A stretch of DNA of 5,362 bases, taken from assembly GCA_024650095.1 (NCBI GenBank), contig JANKMV010000169.1, forward strand, positions 1 to 5,362. Direction: 5' to 3'. Shown here one piece after another: positions 4,971 to 5,362 of the stretch. The notes beneath the pieces were generated by a model. The model saw only the letters and a program-made list of their open reading frames with translations, was not told where the DNA came from and made no database searches. This DNA is from Bacillota bacterium. Its GTDB lineage: Bacteria > Bacillota > Dethiobacteria > Dethiobacterales > Dethiobacteraceae. The position numbers and the translations under genes were made by a program. Numbering within the stretch: the first letter of the stretch is position 1; each line of letters starts with the position of its first letter.

Positions 4971-5362
4971 GTGCTGTACTATAGTAAGAAATCAAATTTA
5001 CTTATTGTATTGACCATATCACTGGTATTAGCGTTAGCCCTCGTAGGCTGTAATGGTGGCAATGGTAATGACGAAACTGAAGGCGTTACCTTTAAAATTG
5101 GTTCAGCTGGCTATGCCGAAGTAGAAATCACAGGAGAGCTAGCTAAGGCTATTATTGAGGAAAAAACAGCCCACACTGTGGAACATGTCAAAAATATGGG
5201 ATTAGCATTAAGTCATGAAGCGGTGATAGGTGGAGACCTAGATATGTACACAAGCTTTACAGGAACTTTATTCTTAGGACTAATGGAACAAACACTAACA
5301 GATGAATATAGAGACCCTGAAAAGGTCTATCAATATGTTTCAGACAATTATTTAGCAGATTA
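4971..5362 (+). CDS. Second substrate-binding lipoprotein, paralogue of the first (3' end beyond window)
   Basis: Only the first 130 codons are present; the reading frame is open to the right edge. The GTG start gives VLYYSKKSNLLIVL..., a lipoprotein signal with lipobox LVGC and C27 at exactly the same residue as in the neighbour. After a different, polar linker (NGGNGNDETE), the mature part is closely similar to the first paralogue: GVTFKIGSAGYAEVEI, IIEEKTAHTVEHV, DLDMYTSFTGTLFLG, EQTLTDEYRDPEKVYQYV. There is one residue fewer in the loop before GGDLDMYTS. It is probably another osmolyte receptor of the OpuC/OpuB/ProX type arising by tandem duplication, perhaps with a different ligand range. 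A TTA leucine codon is followed by the last complete codon GAT. Whether the full gene is intact cannot be judged. Confidence 0.88.
   Translation, partial: MLYYSKKSNLLIVLTISLVLALALVGCNGGNGNDETEGVTFKIGSAGYAEVEITGELAKAIIEEKTAHTVEHVKNMGLALSHEAVIGGDLDMYTSFTGTLFLGLMEQTLTDEYRDPEKVYQYVSDNYLAD

Noticed and set aside
1..5362. CRISPR array, tRNA, rRNA, transposase or phage genes
   Set aside because: No regularly spaced direct repeats, cloverleaf sequences, ribosomal RNA motifs or transposase/phage-like reading frames were seen on either strand.

Overview
The window looks like chromosomal DNA from a Gram-positive member of the Bacillota (Firmicutes). It is moderately AT-rich, carries strong purine-rich Shine-Dalgarno sites, uses TTG and GTG starts freely, and encodes lipoproteins with a Gram-positive style lipobox. 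The osmoprotectant transporter genes and very acidic binding proteins would suit a salt- or alkali-exposed bacterium, but that is inference and no species can be named from the sequence.

Left part (1-886, minus strand). An adenosylcobalamin-type riboswitch aptamer (about 31-183) reads leftward towards a gene beyond the window edge, with a candidate extended -10 promoter just upstream of it. Behind it, also on the minus strand, is a 203-residue acidic protein of unknown function (275-886).

Middle gap (887-1203). No convincing gene is present. The gap holds a possible promoter for the minus-strand gene, a nested inverted repeat (1032-1117), and a good sigma-A type promoter at 1144-1172. This promoter is bracketed by a perfect 9-bp inverted repeat that looks like the operator of the next gene.

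Right part (1204-5362, plus strand). This is an osmolyte uptake locus: a BusR-like regulator (GntR helix-turn-helix, coiled coil, RCK_C/TrkA-C domain), an OpuCA/OpuBA-type ATPase with two C-terminal CBS domains, one OpuCB/OpuBB-type permease, a lipoprotein substrate-binding protein, and the first 130 codons of a second, closely related binding protein cut by the window edge. The first three genes are tightly spaced and look like one operon. Tandem terminator-like hairpins separate the permease from the binding proteins, and a G/C-rich hairpin without a T-tract separates the two binding proteins.

How it works together (inference from families). The lipoproteins capture betaine-like compatible solutes outside the membrane and deliver them to a transporter of permease and ATPase subunits. 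RCK_C domains of BusR proteins and CBS domains of OpuCA proteins are both known c-di-AMP receptors in other Firmicutes. The locus may therefore be throttled by the same second messenger at two levels, transcription and transport. This is the most interesting biology here. It is a new arrangement of known parts rather than a clearly new system.
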